Shown here in pieces: positions 35,862 to 46,616 of a stretch of DNA of 64,000 bases (positions within the stretch are counted from its first letter, which is position 1; each line of letters begins with the position of its first letter). A program made the position numbers and the translations under genes. This DNA comes from Moraxella catarrhalis (GTDB lineage: Bacteria; Pseudomonadota; Gammaproteobacteria; Pseudomonadales; Moraxellaceae): NCBI RefSeq assembly GCF_001656295.1, contig NZ_LXHE01000007.1:1-64000 (forward strand), in the 5' to 3' direction. The notes below the pieces were generated by a model. The model made no database searches and was not told the origin of the DNA. It saw nothing but the letters and a program-made list of their open reading frames with translations.

Positions 35862-37340
35862 TTACAGCATCACTGCTCGGGCAGCCATTTGCATCATTGC
35901 TTCTGGTAGTACACCAAAGACAACGATCAGCGCAGTGATAATCATCACCATGACTCCACCTGCCTTAACGCCCCAATGTTGGTGTGCATCAAACTCAAGA
36001 TTGACTTTGGGTTTTTGGTACAGATTGACCAAAATACGCAAATAATAATACAAACCGATGGCACTACCCAAAATAATCATGCCAGCTGCCCAAAAGCGCA
36101 CGCCTTGTACAGCTGCAAAGAACATGGTAAATTTGGTAATAAATCCTGCCGTCAGCGGAATACCTGCCAATGATAGTAGCATCACAGTCAGCACCGCCGT
36201 TAGAACGGGACGACGCCAAAATAATCCTTGATAAAAACGCAGGTCATCCGCTTCACCACTGATCGAAGTGCGTCCACGCTCACGATATGGACTTGACATA
36301 AGGGTGATTACCCCAAACGCTCCAATAGATGTCAGTGCATAAACTGCCATATACATACTCACCAAAGGTAAGCTGCCCGCTCCGATCGATAAAAGTGCAA
36401 TCAAAGCATAGCCAATGTGCGCAATCGAAGAATACGCAAGCATACGCTTAATGTTATTTTGGCTGATTGCAAGCAAGTTACCCATTAAAATAGACAAAAC
36501 AATGACAACAATCAAAATCGTGTCAAAAGCTGACATGGCGGTGGACATACTGCCCACAAAGAATCTGAGTGCAAGCGCCATCATAGCTACTTTACTTACA
36601 CTTGCCAAAAAAGCAGCGATCGGTGCTGGCGCGCCTTCATAGACATCTGATACCCATGAATGAAATGGCGCTGCTGATAATTTAAATGCCACAGCTGCCA
36701 ACATCATCACCGCTCCAACCACACTCAAGCTAGACAGATTGCCAACCAAAAGATTTCTTGCCAAATCTTTGAAGAATAAAGCACCTGTATCAGCAAAGAT
36801 CAGCGCCATCCCCATGAGTAACGTCACGGAAGCTGTGGCAGACATGATCAGATATTTTAAACCTGACTCAAGCGATCTAGAGCGCAAGAAAGTGTATGCT
36901 AACATGCCATACATCGGCACAGACAGTAGCTCAAGCGACATAAAAAATGCCGCCAAATGCTCTGCGCCTGTCATCAGCATCGCCCCTAAGGTAGAGATTA
37001 GCATGAGCAAATACAGCTCATCTTTATGATCTTTTAATGTCTCAAAATAGCCATAAGCCAATGTACAACAAGCCAGCGCTGCGATCAAAATCACGCCCAT
37101 ATTAAAAATCGCAAAGCCATCAAAGACAAACAGCCCACCAAAAGATGCACCTGCAGGCACCAAGCCTAACGCTTGAGCGACAACTGCCAGTAAGGCAATG
37201 TTCAGACCTGCAACGCTGAGCGTTGCTGTCCAAAAATGAGAGCGCTTGACAGCAATGGCAATCATCACGATGAGTGCAGTGAGCGCCACCACCACAGCAG
37301 GCAGTATCGATAAAATAGATTCAAAAATCATAGGATTCAT
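35862..37340 (-). CDS. nuoN: NADH-quinone oxidoreductase subunit N
   Basis: This 492-residue antiporter-like membrane subunit of complex I is one of three that pump protons. It has about 14 helices, with the lysine-bearing LAAVAFKLSAAPFHSWVSDVYEGAPAP and NNIKRMLAYSSIAHIGYALIALL. Length is normal. It is the last gene of the operon, two bases after nuoM. Confidence 0.95.
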   Translation of the reverse strand: MNPMIFESILSILPAVVVALTALIVMIAIAVKRSHFWTATLSVAGLNIALLAVVAQALGLVPAGASFGGLFVFDGFAIFNMGVILIAALACCTLAYGYFETLKDHKDELYLLMLISTLGAMLMTGAEHLAAFFMSLELLSVPMYGMLAYTFLRSRSLESGLKYLIMSATASVTLLMGMALIFADTGALFFKDLARNLLVGNLSSLSVVGAVMMLAAVAFKLSAAPFHSWVSDVYEGAPAPIAAFLASVSKVAMMALALRFFVGSMSTAMSAFDTILIVVIVLSILMGNLLAISQNNIKRMLAYSSIAHIGYALIALLSIGAGSLPLVSMYMAVYALTSIGAFGVITLMSSPYRERGRTSISGEADDLRFYQGLFWRRPVLTAVLTVMLLSLAGIPLTAGFITKFTMFFAAVQGVRFWAAGMIILGSAIGLYYYLRILVNLYQKPKVNLEFDAHQHWGVKAGGVMVMIITALIVVFGVLPEAMMQMAARAVML

Positions 37341-37342
37341 GA

Positions 37343-39100
37343 TTATTCTCCCTGCTTGGTTTGGTGGTCTTGGTGGTGCTCATGACCTGCGTGATCATGA
37401 TCGTGATGATGGTCAAACCCTTCATGATGATGCATACCAGCATCATACCGTTGACCATGCAGCTCATGGTGATGGGTGTGCATGTAATCGCCCATATTCC
37501 CTTCAATTAGGCGAATGCCATGCTTAGGCTCAGTCGCCATGGTCACATCATGGGCATAAGCACTTGCGATCCACTGCATCGATCCTTCGGATTTATCCAT
37601 AACAGGCTGAGGATACAAGCCAAGCCACACCAATCCAATCGCCAAAGAAAGCAGCAGCGCCAATTCACGCTTGCCCAAATCTTTTAGCGTGCCATGATTT
37701 TGCTTCACCAAATCAAGCGTGGTATTTTGACCGAATAATGCACGATAAATCATAATCAAAGAATACAAACCTGCCATCACAAGGCTTGCTGTAGCAAGCG
37801 TAACAAAGATCGGATGTTTGGCAAAAGAACCAATCAAAATCAAAATCTCACCGATAAAGTTACCCGTACCTGGTATGCCTAACAATGCCGCGCTAAAGAA
37901 CATGAGCAGCGGTGCAATATAGCGAAATTGACCCCACATACCGCCCATCAAAGTCATGTCACGCGTATGCAGGCGCTCGTATAATTGACCCGCCATGATG
38001 AATAGCGCCGCACTTGAAAGACCATGCGCAATCATCTGCACCATTAGTCCTTGTAATGAAATCAGACTGCCGTCATAAATTGCCAAAACAACAAAGCCCA
38101 TGTGCGATACGCTGGTATAAGCCAATAGACGCTTAATATCCGTCTGCGCAAATGCCAAAAATGCGCCATAAAATACACCAATCATACCCAAAGTGATCGC
38201 CACCGGCGCAAATTCTGCTGAAGCATTTGGGAACAGTGGAATCACAAAGCGCAACAAGCCAAACGCCGCAGTCTTAATCAAAATCCCAGCCAAGTCTACC
38301 GAGCCTGCCGTAGGCGCCTGGGCGTGCGCATCTGGCAGCCAGCCATGCAAAGGGAAGACTGGTAGCTTAACAGCAAAACCAATAAAGAAGCAAAGCATGA
38401 TGATGTATTCCCAACCACCCAGATCTACACCCAAGAGGTCATGATAATCAAAACTTAGCACCCCAGTTTGGCTAAAATGAATGATGACCAGCAATAAAAT
38501 GCCAATCAGCATAATCAAGCCTGAGGCTTGTGTGTAAATAAAGAATTTGGTTGCTGCGTATTCTTTGGTCTTACCACCTGTGGCATTATGTCCCCAAAGT
38601 GCAATCAAAAAATAAATTGGCAGTAGCATCAATTCCCAAAAGAAGAAAAATAAAAACAAATCAATGGCTAAAAATACGCCAATCACGCCGCCTAGTGACC
38701 ACAGCAGATTAAGATGAAAAAATCCGACACGGCGCTGAATTTCGCCCCACGAACAGCCCACCGCCATGATACCCAAAAACGCCGTCAGAGCAATCATCAG
38801 CAAAGACAAGCCGTCCATAGCCAAATGAAATTTAATGCCAAAACTTGGAATCCATGGCAGGATAAACTGCGCCGCCCAAGGTAAGGTCTCGCCACTGACA
38901 GGCGCATCTGTCACCAGTAGCGTATTAAAATTTCCTTGCTGCCAAAGCACCAAGGTCAAAATAAAAGTAATGATCATGCCGATCAGCGCAATCCAGCGCG
39001 GCAGTCGATCACTGACTTTTTCAATTAACCAGCACAGTAAGCCTGCAATAAATGGAATTGCGATCAATGCTGGCAGTATCCAGTTTTGTTCTAATGCCAT
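37343..39100 (-). CDS. nuoM: NADH-quinone oxidoreductase subunit M, histidine-rich tail
   Basis: This proton-pumping membrane subunit contains FFFFWELMLLPIYFLIALWG, FAVKLPVFPLHGWLPDAHAQAPTAGSV and TDIKRLLAYTSVSHMGFV. At 585 residues it is longer than the roughly 510-residue usual form. The excess is a C-terminal tail after the last helix, whose final 45 residues hold 17 histidines, with HTHHH, MHHH, DHHHDHDH and HEHH clusters. Such a tail would be able to bind Zn, Ni, Cu or Fe. No other nuo product here shows it. The frame is clean and the next gene begins two bases later, so the tail is not a frameshift artefact. Confidence 0.95.
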   Translation of the reverse strand: MALEQNWILPALIAIPFIAGLLCWLIEKVSDRLPRWIALIGMIITFILTLVLWQQGNFNTLLVTDAPVSGETLPWAAQFILPWIPSFGIKFHLAMDGLSLLMIALTAFLGIMAVGCSWGEIQRRVGFFHLNLLWSLGGVIGVFLAIDLFLFFFFWELMLLPIYFLIALWGHNATGGKTKEYAATKFFIYTQASGLIMLIGILLLVIIHFSQTGVLSFDYHDLLGVDLGGWEYIIMLCFFIGFAVKLPVFPLHGWLPDAHAQAPTAGSVDLAGILIKTAAFGLLRFVIPLFPNASAEFAPVAITLGMIGVFYGAFLAFAQTDIKRLLAYTSVSHMGFVVLAIYDGSLISLQGLMVQMIAHGLSSAALFIMAGQLYERLHTRDMTLMGGMWGQFRYIAPLLMFFSAALLGIPGTGNFIGEILILIGSFAKHPIFVTLATASLVMAGLYSLIMIYRALFGQNTTLDLVKQNHGTLKDLGKRELALLLSLAIGLVWLGLYPQPVMDKSEGSMQWIASAYAHDVTMATEPKHGIRLIEGNMGDYMHTHHHELHGQRYDAGMHHHEGFDHHHDHDHAGHEHHQDHQTKQGE

Positions 39101-39101
39101 G

Positions 39102-40973
39102 TTACACCACCACCATCAATGCTAAGATTAAAATAACCGCCAGACCTGCACCAAAGCCGATGGCATGAGTGCGCAAAAGCCCAGTTTGGGTTTTTGTTGT
39201 TAATTTATTACCCAATGATGCACCCAGAGGTAAGATATTAATTAGGCGATCAATCGGATCGGATTTCAAGATCTTGGTGATGCCCAAAAATGGCTTAACA
39301 AAAACAATGTCATACAAAGCATCAAAACCCAAACCATGATAACACCAATGATACAGCGCACCGCCTAGACGAGTTTGTTTGAAACTGTTAAGCAGTCTGC
39401 CTTGATTGAGCGCATATAACACCACGCCTAGCGCCAAACCTGCCGCCATAAATGCCATCGCGATATATTCAGCCGTATGTTTGGCATCTGCATTACCTGC
39501 TTGCTCAAGCAGCTGACCTGCGCCCAGCGGCAGCACATCATTCAATGGCGGAATGATCATCGCACCGATACCCGTTGAGAGCACCAATAACACAGACAAA
39601 GGTAGCCAATAAGAGATGCCTGAGAGTTTTTCGGCATGGGTTTTTTCTTCACCAAAAAAGGTGATCCATATCAAGCGGAAAGTATAAACAGAAGTCAAAA
39701 ACGCGCCAAAGACACCTGCCCAAAATAAAGTCTGATAGCCACCGGCATAAGCTTCCCAAAGGATCGCCTCTTTAGAATAAAAGCCGACAGTCACCCAAGG
39801 CAGCGCTACCAGTGCGCCGCCACCGACGACAAAGCAGGCAAACACCAAAGGAATTTTCTTTGCCAGTCCGCCCATCTTAAAGATGTTTTGCTCGTGATGT
39901 ACTGATAAAATCACCGCGCCAGAAGCTAAGAACAGCAGCGCCTTAAAAAACGCATGCGTCATCAGATGGAAAATCGCAGCTTGCCATGCACCAACGCCCA
40001 AAGCAATAAACATATATCCCAGCTGACTCATGGTTGAATAAGCCAAAATACGCTTGATGTCTGTTTGTGCCAACGCACAAAATCCAGCCACCAACATTGA
40101 GATAGCGCCAACGCCACCCACCCAATATAGTAAAATTTCAGGCGTTAAGATAAACACAGGATGCATGCGAGCGATCAAATACACCCCTGCTGTTACCATG
40201 GTCGCAGCGTGAATGAGTGCAGATACAGGTGTAGGACCTGCCATCGCATCGGCAAGCCAAGTGTGTAATGGGATTTGAGCTGATTTACCCCAAGCACCAC
40301 CAACAAGCATCATCGCAGCCAGCACTAAGTTTGGGTTATTGACACCAAACATCTCAGGGGCACGCATGATAATATCGCTGATCGTTAGCGTGCCAAACTC
40401 ACGGAATAATATAAACAGACCAATCGCCAAGAAGACATCACCAACGCGCGTCACTGTAAATGCTTTAATGGCGGCGCGTCCATTGGCACGCTCATGGAAA
40501 TAAAATCCAATCAAAAGATACGAACAAATACCTACGCCTTCCCAGCCAAGATAAAGTAGCAATAAATTATCCGCCTGTACCAGCAATAACATACTTGCAA
40601 CGAATAAATTCAGATAACTAAAAAATCTGGCAAATCCAGCCTCGCCGTTCATGTACCAAGAAGCGAACAGATGAATTAAAAAGCCAACGCCAGTGATGAT
40701 GCCTGTCATAGTCAGAGTCAAGCCATCAAACAACAAGCCAAATGCCGGCGCAAATTCACCCACTTTTAGCCATGTCCACAAAGGAATATTAACCACCTGT
40801 CCTGAATAGTTTTGTAAATAATCCATAGATGCCATGGCAGCTGCAATGGCTGACAGCAGCATCGAGCCGACGCCCACGATGGTCGCCGCCATCTGAGAAA
40901 GGCGGTCGCGCAAGCTAGCTAAAATTAAAAATCCAATGAGTGGGCAAATAAAAGTCCACATCAGCATACTCAT
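39102..40973 (-). CDS. nuoL: NADH-quinone oxidoreductase subunit L
   Basis: This 623-residue subunit is the distal proton pump of complex I. It includes LLYLGWEGVGICSYLLIGFYF, GAWGKSAQIPLHTWLADAMAGPTPVSALIHAATMVTAG and the long lateral helix near the C-terminus. Length and motifs are standard. It ends one base before nuoM. Confidence 0.96.
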   Translation of the reverse strand: MSMLMWTFICPLIGFLILASLRDRLSQMAATIVGVGSMLLSAIAAAMASMDYLQNYSGQVVNIPLWTWLKVGEFAPAFGLLFDGLTLTMTGIITGVGFLIHLFASWYMNGEAGFARFFSYLNLFVASMLLLVQADNLLLLYLGWEGVGICSYLLIGFYFHERANGRAAIKAFTVTRVGDVFLAIGLFILFREFGTLTISDIIMRAPEMFGVNNPNLVLAAMMLVGGAWGKSAQIPLHTWLADAMAGPTPVSALIHAATMVTAGVYLIARMHPVFILTPEILLYWVGGVGAISMLVAGFCALAQTDIKRILAYSTMSQLGYMFIALGVGAWQAAIFHLMTHAFFKALLFLASGAVILSVHHEQNIFKMGGLAKKIPLVFACFVVGGGALVALPWVTVGFYSKEAILWEAYAGGYQTLFWAGVFGAFLTSVYTFRLIWITFFGEEKTHAEKLSGISYWLPLSVLLVLSTGIGAMIIPPLNDVLPLGAGQLLEQAGNADAKHTAEYIAMAFMAAGLALGVVLYALNQGRLLNSFKQTRLGGALYHWCYHGLGFDALYDIVFVKPFLGITKILKSDPIDRLINILPLGASLGNKLTTKTQTGLLRTHAIGFGAGLAVILILALMVVV

Positions 40974-40976
40974 ATC

Positions 40977-41342
40977 TTACCCCTTTAACTTATTGGCTTG
41001 ATTGACATCGAGATTTCTAAAGCGGTGATAGAATTGGAGCAAAATCGCAAGTCCAATCGCCGCCTCAGCTGCCGCCAGTGTCAGCACAAAAATAAACATG
41101 ATTTGACCATCAGCACTGCCCCACATATTGCCGCCGACTACAAATGCTAAGGCAGCAGAGTTCATCATAATCTCAAGACTCATCAACATAAATAAAATGT
41201 TTCGACGAGCCATCACACCCGCCAAACCGATGGCAAAAAGTAATGCCGATAAAATCAGCGCATGTGAAGCAGGGATGCCCAAGCCTGCCAATGCCACGCC
41301 CGCTTGAGCGCTTGCTTCATTAACTGCTGCTATGGTCATCAA
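40977..41342 (-). CDS. nuoK: NADH-quinone oxidoreductase subunit K
   Basis: The 121-residue subunit has three helices with the glutamates used in proton transfer ([14 protein letters not shown] and [13 protein letters not shown]). It is slightly longer than the usual 100 residues at the N-terminus, where another ATG may be the true start. It overlaps nuoJ by four bases. Confidence 0.95.
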   Translation of the reverse strand: MMTIAAVNEASAQAGVALAGLGIPASHALILSALLFAIGLAGVMARRNILFMLMSLEIMMNSAALAFVVGGNMWGSADGQIMFIFVLTLAAAEAAIGLAILLQFYHRFRNLDVNQANKLKG

Positions 41343-41980
41343 AAACCCCCTTTGCGCTTTGTATGGTCTGTAAATACGGGACCATCTGGCTGATGATTGG
41401 CTACATGAGCACCATCTTCTGACTCTTGGTAGTGGCTAAAATTCTCATCATCAAGCGCTTTTTTGCCCAAATGGTATGCCGCAACCAACGCTCCAAGTAA
41501 TAAAAATGCCGCTACTTCTACCAATAACACGTATTGGGTAAATAAGCTGATACCAACCTGCTTGGGATCAATGGTATTGCCGGATAAGGACACTGCTGCA
41601 GTTGGGGAGCTCAAAATAAATGCCGTCAGCACTCCACCAATAATCAGTGTCAAGCACACAGGTGTCGCCCAAGCGCTTGAGCTAAGCCAAGTTTTTTCTT
41701 CGCTCATGTCCGTGCCCAGATTGAGCATCATGATTACAAAGACAAACAGCACCAAAATCGCGCCAGCATAAACAATGACTTCAAGAACGCCTGCAAAAGG
41801 CGCACCCAAAATAAAGAAAATTCCTGCCACCGCTAAAAGCGATACAATCATCGATAAAATGGCATGGACAGGATTGGCGTGTGTCACCACCCTAAAACTG
41901 GCAAATACAGCCACTGCTGCCAGCGCATAAAAGCCAACCACATTGGCATCGCTGAGCCATTGTAATAATACATTCATCAT
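41339..41980 (-). CDS. nuoJ: NADH-quinone oxidoreductase subunit J
   Basis: The 213-residue five-helix subunit shows [23 protein letters not shown] and [19 protein letters not shown]. The C-terminus is a hydrophilic tail of about 45 residues. Its start overlaps nuoI and its stop overlaps nuoK. Confidence 0.95.
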   Translation of the reverse strand: MMNVLLQWLSDANVVGFYALAAVAVFASFRVVTHANPVHAILSMIVSLLAVAGIFFILGAPFAGVLEVIVYAGAILVLFVFVIMMLNLGTDMSEEKTWLSSSAWATPVCLTLIIGGVLTAFILSSPTAAVSLSGNTIDPKQVGISLFTQYVLLVEVAAFLLLGALVAAYHLGKKALDDENFSHYQESEDGAHVANHQPDGPVFTDHTKRKGGF

Positions 41981-42525
41981 GGTAATAAACTCCGCACATC
42001 AACCGGTGCCGCTTCATTTTGATGCGACCCTTTGGGTTGATTTTCGGTCGCCATCCCTGTTACTCGATAATAGTTATAATCAGGATATTTGCCGGGACCG
42101 GAGATAAGCAAATGCTCTTTTTCATACACCAGATTTTGGCGGTTATACTCACCAAGCTCAAAATCAGGTGTCAGCTGAATGGCGGTCGTCGGACAAGCTT
42201 CTTCACACATGCCACAAAACACACAGCGACTAAAATTAATTCGGAAAAATTCAGGATACCAGCGTCCATCTTCGCGCTCTGCTTTTTGTAAGCTGATACA
42301 GCCTACCGGACAGGCAACTGCGCATAAGTTACACGCCACACAGCGCTCATCGCCATCAGGATCACGCGTCAAGATAATCCGTCCACGAAAACGCGGTGGT
42401 ACTGGTACCGGCTGTTCAGGGTATAAAATCGTGTCGCGTGGTCTGAGCGCATGGGTATTGACCATCCACATTGAACGGACGATACTAGCGATGCCAACTG
42501 CCGTATTTTTTAGAGTTGCAAGCAT
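41977..42525 (-). CDS. nuoI: NADH-quinone oxidoreductase subunit I
   Basis: The 182-residue peripheral subunit carries two 4Fe-4S clusters: [15 protein letters not shown] and [15 protein letters not shown]. These pass electrons toward NuoB. An N-terminal amphipathic helix holds it to the membrane arm. It follows nuoH by 12 bases. Confidence 0.96.
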   Translation of the reverse strand: MLATLKNTAVGIASIVRSMWMVNTHALRPRDTILYPEQPVPVPPRFRGRIILTRDPDGDERCVACNLCAVACPVGCISLQKAEREDGRWYPEFFRINFSRCVFCGMCEEACPTTAIQLTPDFELGEYNRQNLVYEKEHLLISGPGKYPDYNYYRVTGMATENQPKGSHQNEAAPVDVRSLLP

Positions 42526-42537
42526 GATATCACATCC

Positions 42538-43572
42538 TTATTGTACGGAAAGTATGACGGCAGCCGTCACAAGCAAATTCACCAATGTTACCGGCAGACA
42601 AACTTTCCAGCCAAAATTCATCACCTGATCATAGCGTGGACGCATCAAAGAACCACGAGCCAAAACAAACAAGGTCATAAAAAATAACGTTTTGAGCATA
42701 AACCAAATCACCGGTGGGATAAAAGGTATCTCAAGCCCAAAAGGCGCAAGCCAACCCCCAAAGAACAAGCAAGTCATTAGTGCTGAAATGACGACCACAT
42801 TGACATACTCACCAATAAAGAACATGCCAAACTTCATGCCAGAATATTCCACATGATAACCTTCGGCAAGTTCTTGTTCTGCTTCTGGCTGGTCAAAAGG
42901 ATGCCGATGCGTCACTGCGACCCCTGCAACCACAAAGGTCAAGAAACCAAAAAACTGAGGGATCACATTCCAAACCACGGTTTGGGCTTCGACAATCTCA
43001 CGCAGGTTAAATGACCCTGCCATTGCCACTACGCCCATTAAGGATAGTCCAAGAAAAACTTCATAACTGATGGTTTGGGCAGATGATCGAAGACCACCAA
43101 GCAATGAAAATTTATTGGCAGAAGCCCATCCACCAAACATCACTGCATACACCGCCAAGCCTGCCATGGCAAAGAAAAATAAAATACCAATATTCCAATC
43201 TGCCGCCCCTAAGGTTGGTGACAATGGAATGATGGCAAAACTTGCCAAAGCGGTAAACATGGCAATGGCAGGTGCCAATGTAAAGATCTTTTTATCGGCA
43301 AACTCAGGCGTCCAATCTTCTTTAAAGAAAATTTTTAACATATCCGCCACCAGCTGCAGCGACCCTTGCCAGCCGACACGGTTTGGACCATAGCGGTCTT
43401 GCCAAAGCGCAAGCATACGGCGCTCATAGACGATCATTAAAGCAGCAACCATCACCAAGCCAAGAAAAATGACCAGTGCCTGCACCACCAAAAATACCAA
43501 TGACCAAACATCAAAGCTCATCGTATTGGTTAAAAATGAAGGTATCTCTGGGATAATACGAATCGTCATCAC
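42538..43572 (-). CDS. nuoH: NADH-quinone oxidoreductase subunit H
   Basis: The 344-residue membrane subunit forms the quinone entry site. Conserved stretches are [34 protein letters not shown] and [26 protein letters not shown]. It overlaps nuoG by four bases. Confidence 0.96.
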   Translation of the reverse strand: MMTIRIIPEIPSFLTNTMSFDVWSLVFLVVQALVIFLGLVMVAALMIVYERRMLALWQDRYGPNRVGWQGSLQLVADMLKIFFKEDWTPEFADKKIFTLAPAIAMFTALASFAIIPLSPTLGAADWNIGILFFFAMAGLAVYAVMFGGWASANKFSLLGGLRSSAQTISYEVFLGLSLMGVVAMAGSFNLREIVEAQTVVWNVIPQFFGFLTFVVAGVAVTHRHPFDQPEAEQELAEGYHVEYSGMKFGMFFIGEYVNVVVISALMTCLFFGGWLAPFGLEIPFIPPVIWFMLKTLFFMTLFVLARGSLMRPRYDQVMNFGWKVCLPVTLVNLLVTAAVILSVQ

Positions 43573-46500
43573 ACGCTCTCCATGACTGGGGTGACGCGCA
43601 CCGGTGTTTCACTCGCCTTAAATAAAGGATTGCGATATGTCTTTGAAAGATTTTTTAGGCTCGACACATAGCTTGGCTCAAAAATCTCTGCCACTGAGTC
43701 TGCTCGCTTAATTTTTGTTGGCACTCTAGGGCTCAGCGGCACGACGCCTGCGCCATAGCCAATGCATCCATCAGGAATGTATTCACTGATAATAACAGGT
43801 AGGACAATTTCCCCATAGACCGAATCGATCGCTAACAAATCCCCTGTGCGGACTTGCCAAAGATCAACGTCTTCTTTATTAACATACCAACCAGTCGGTT
43901 TTATTTGATTGGCGACAATTGGGCTACGGCTTGCCATCGCACTGGCACTAAATAGATTATGAATTGGGACAAGCCGCACCACGCCGTTAAAGACACTGGT
44001 ATTTGGGACATCTTGGATCATTGAGCGCGACGAAGTATAGCTTTGGGTGGTTTTGGGCAAATGATCAAACAAGCGCACGCCCACATCGCCACCTTTGAGT
44101 TTACCGCCCACTTTATCTTGATATTTATTCCATGCCTGCGGCGAGTTCCAGCCTGCTGCCCAAGCAAATGGAATGCTGGCAGGATTGGTTTGAGTACCAA
44201 CATAACCTTCCATAGAAAATGTCAAAGCGGTATCAAGATCTTTTGGCTGCATCGGCTCATGAACTGATAAAGGTGCGCGCAGTGCTGTACGACCAGAGTA
44301 GCGACGTGGCTCACGCGCGATCTTCAGACCCATAATCCGATAGTCCGCTGCTGGTGCAGCCTCTTGAATCAGTGCCAAATCATCGTGATGTGCCACGATG
44401 TCAGCAATCACTTCATCCAGATGTGCCGCACTGGCAGTCTTACCAGACTCATAAGCCAACGCATACAGCCATCTCCAGCCTTCTTTGATGTCACTGGTCG
44501 GCTCATAATATTTTTTATCATAAACTTGGAAGAAACGCTGTGCTCGACCTTCTGCCGAGACCAAAGTACCATCTGCTTCTGCAAAGCTGGCAGAAGATAG
44601 CACCATGGCAGCTTGGTCATGCCATGGATAGCTTTGATGATCTATAACGATCACCGTTTTATCTGCGATTTTCTCCAGTACATTAATGCCAACGCTTTGG
44701 CTTAGATCGTTTTCAAGCACAATCAGCACATCAAAATCTTCTGCCAAAACCTCTTCGATTGATCTGCCTCCAAGCAGCGACAAGCCGACACTATTAGCGG
44801 CAGGCAGTGCCAAATAAATCGCTGCAATCGGTGCAAAATGCTCATCAAGTGCCTTAGGCTGCGGCTGGCTGATTTGCGCTTGCTCGACCTTATCGGTTTG
44901 AGTGTCGGGATGTTCAGGCTTAGCTGCCAGCTGCGGGTCGTGACTTGGCATGTCTGCTGCATGAGCTTGCTCATATGCCGCCAATTCATCAGCGTTAGTT
45001 TTTTTGATGGCGCGGCGTTTATTGCTTAAAGCTTGAGAAACAAAGCCGGCGGCGTCAATAACCTGCGGTGATTGTAATGAAGTACCAGAGATAATCAGCG
45101 GCTGATTGGCAGAGACCAAATCCACAGCGATTTGATAAGCAAGCTCAAGCATCTGAGCGTCTGCAGCGATTTGGGGCTTTTGAAGATTATCCAAATGCAC
45201 ATCAAAGCTTTCGATAATTTCACCCACCAAATAGCCCAATCTTGCCACATCTTCGATGGTTGCCACGACAGAGACTTTGGCAATATCGTCCAGTTTGGTA
45301 TCGACCACATCAACCACATAAATGGGGCTATACTCAGTTTGCCCGATACGCTTAACTGGTTCAGCAAGCCAATGATCTGTGCGCAAGGCAGTTGCCATGG
45401 CTTTGGCTTGATTTTTTGCTGCTTGGCGTACGGACAATGCCACACGGGCTGACGTTTGAGTGATGTCTTCACCCAAAATAAATACCGCGTCCGCCTGCTC
45501 AATTTGAGCCACAGAAGGATTATAAATATCTTGGTTACGCAAAAGCTGAACCGCCTGATCCGTCAAAGACTGCATCGCCATCGCCTGACCGGTGCTATAT
45601 CGCGCATCACCCACCAGTTTTTTGAGTGCAAAATTATTTTCAAGACTGGTGTGGACACTACCGATGCCGATGACTTTTTTGTCTTGAATGATTTCAAGGA
45701 CACGATCAAGTGCAGCATCGGCGCTCAGCTCAACTCTCCCTGACGGAGTGTTTTGATAAGGGCGGATGGGTCGATCCGCTCGGTTGACATAGCCATAGCC
45801 AAAGCGTCCGCGATCGCACAAAAAGTAACCATTCACGTCATGATTATAGCGGTTCTCGATACGACGGAGCTCGCCGTAGCGCTCGCCTGCTGAGATGTTA
45901 CAGCCGGTGGAGCAGCCATGACAGACACTGGGCGCATACTGCATATCCCACTTGCGATTATAGCGATCAGAATGGGTCTTATCAGTGAATACACCTGTTG
46001 GGCAAACTTCAGTTAAGTTACCACTAAACTCACTTTCAAATTGACCGTCTGCTTCACGACCAAAATAGACGCGATTATTTGACGCATACACGCCCATATC
46101 TTCACCGCCGGCATAGTCTTTATAAAAACGTACGCAGCGATAGCAAGCGATACAGCGGTTCATTTCATGATTGATAAATGGACCTAAATCTTGGTTATGA
46201 TGCGTTCGCTTGGTGAAGCGATAGCGGCGCTCACGATGCCCTGACATATAGGTCATGTCTTGCAAGTGGCAATGACCCCCTTCTTCACAAGTTGGGCAAT
46301 CATGGGGGTGGTTGGTCATCAAATATTCAACAATGCGCTTACGAAATCCTTTGGCTTCTTCATCATTGACAGAGATGTACATATCATTGGTGGGCGCAAC
46401 CATGCAGCTCATCACCAATCGTCCACGCCCTGCTTCATAATCTTCAGCACTGTTGTATTGCTTGACTGCACACTGACGGCACGATCCCACAGAACCCAAA

Positions 46501-46616
46501 GCAGGATGATAACAAAAATAAGGAATATCAATGCCAAGCGACAAACAAGCTTGTAATAGGTTATCGGTGCTATCAACCTCGACCGTCTTACCATCAATAT
46601 GAATGACTGCCATCAC
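43569..46616 (-). CDS. nuoG: NADH-quinone oxidoreductase subunit G
   Basis: This large Fe-S subunit has an N-terminal 2Fe-2S site ([15 protein letters not shown]), a His-ligated cluster ([17 protein letters not shown]), [10 protein letters not shown] and the extra N7 cluster site CHGCSTGC. The molybdopterin-type body follows. At 1015 residues it is longer than the usual 890-910, with a polar insert near residues 560-630 rich in Gln, Pro, Ala and Glu ([19 protein letters not shown]). It overlaps nuoF and nuoH. Confidence 0.95.
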   Translation of the reverse strand: MMAVIHIDGKTVEVDSTDNLLQACLSLGIDIPYFCYHPALGSVGSCRQCAVKQYNSAEDYEAGRGRLVMSCMVAPTNDMYISVNDEEAKGFRKRIVEYLMTNHPHDCPTCEEGGHCHLQDMTYMSGHRERRYRFTKRTHHNQDLGPFINHEMNRCIACYRCVRFYKDYAGGEDMGVYASNNRVYFGREADGQFESEFSGNLTEVCPTGVFTDKTHSDRYNRKWDMQYAPSVCHGCSTGCNISAGERYGELRRIENRYNHDVNGYFLCDRGRFGYGYVNRADRPIRPYQNTPSGRVELSADAALDRVLEIIQDKKVIGIGSVHTSLENNFALKKLVGDARYSTGQAMAMQSLTDQAVQLLRNQDIYNPSVAQIEQADAVFILGEDITQTSARVALSVRQAAKNQAKAMATALRTDHWLAEPVKRIGQTEYSPIYVVDVVDTKLDDIAKVSVVATIEDVARLGYLVGEIIESFDVHLDNLQKPQIAADAQMLELAYQIAVDLVSANQPLIISGTSLQSPQVIDAAGFVSQALSNKRRAIKKTNADELAAYEQAHAADMPSHDPQLAAKPEHPDTQTDKVEQAQISQPQPKALDEHFAPIAAIYLALPAANSVGLSLLGGRSIEEVLAEDFDVLIVLENDLSQSVGINVLEKIADKTVIVIDHQSYPWHDQAAMVLSSASFAEADGTLVSAEGRAQRFFQVYDKKYYEPTSDIKEGWRWLYALAYESGKTASAAHLDEVIADIVAHHDDLALIQEAAPAADYRIMGLKIAREPRRYSGRTALRAPLSVHEPMQPKDLDTALTFSMEGYVGTQTNPASIPFAWAAGWNSPQAWNKYQDKVGGKLKGGDVGVRLFDHLPKTTQSYTSSRSMIQDVPNTSVFNGVVRLVPIHNLFSASAMASRSPIVANQIKPTGWYVNKEDVDLWQVRTGDLLAIDSVYGEIVLPVIISEYIPDGCIGYGAGVVPLSPRVPTKIKRADSVAEIFEPSYVSSLKNLSKTYRNPLFKASETPVRVTPVMESV

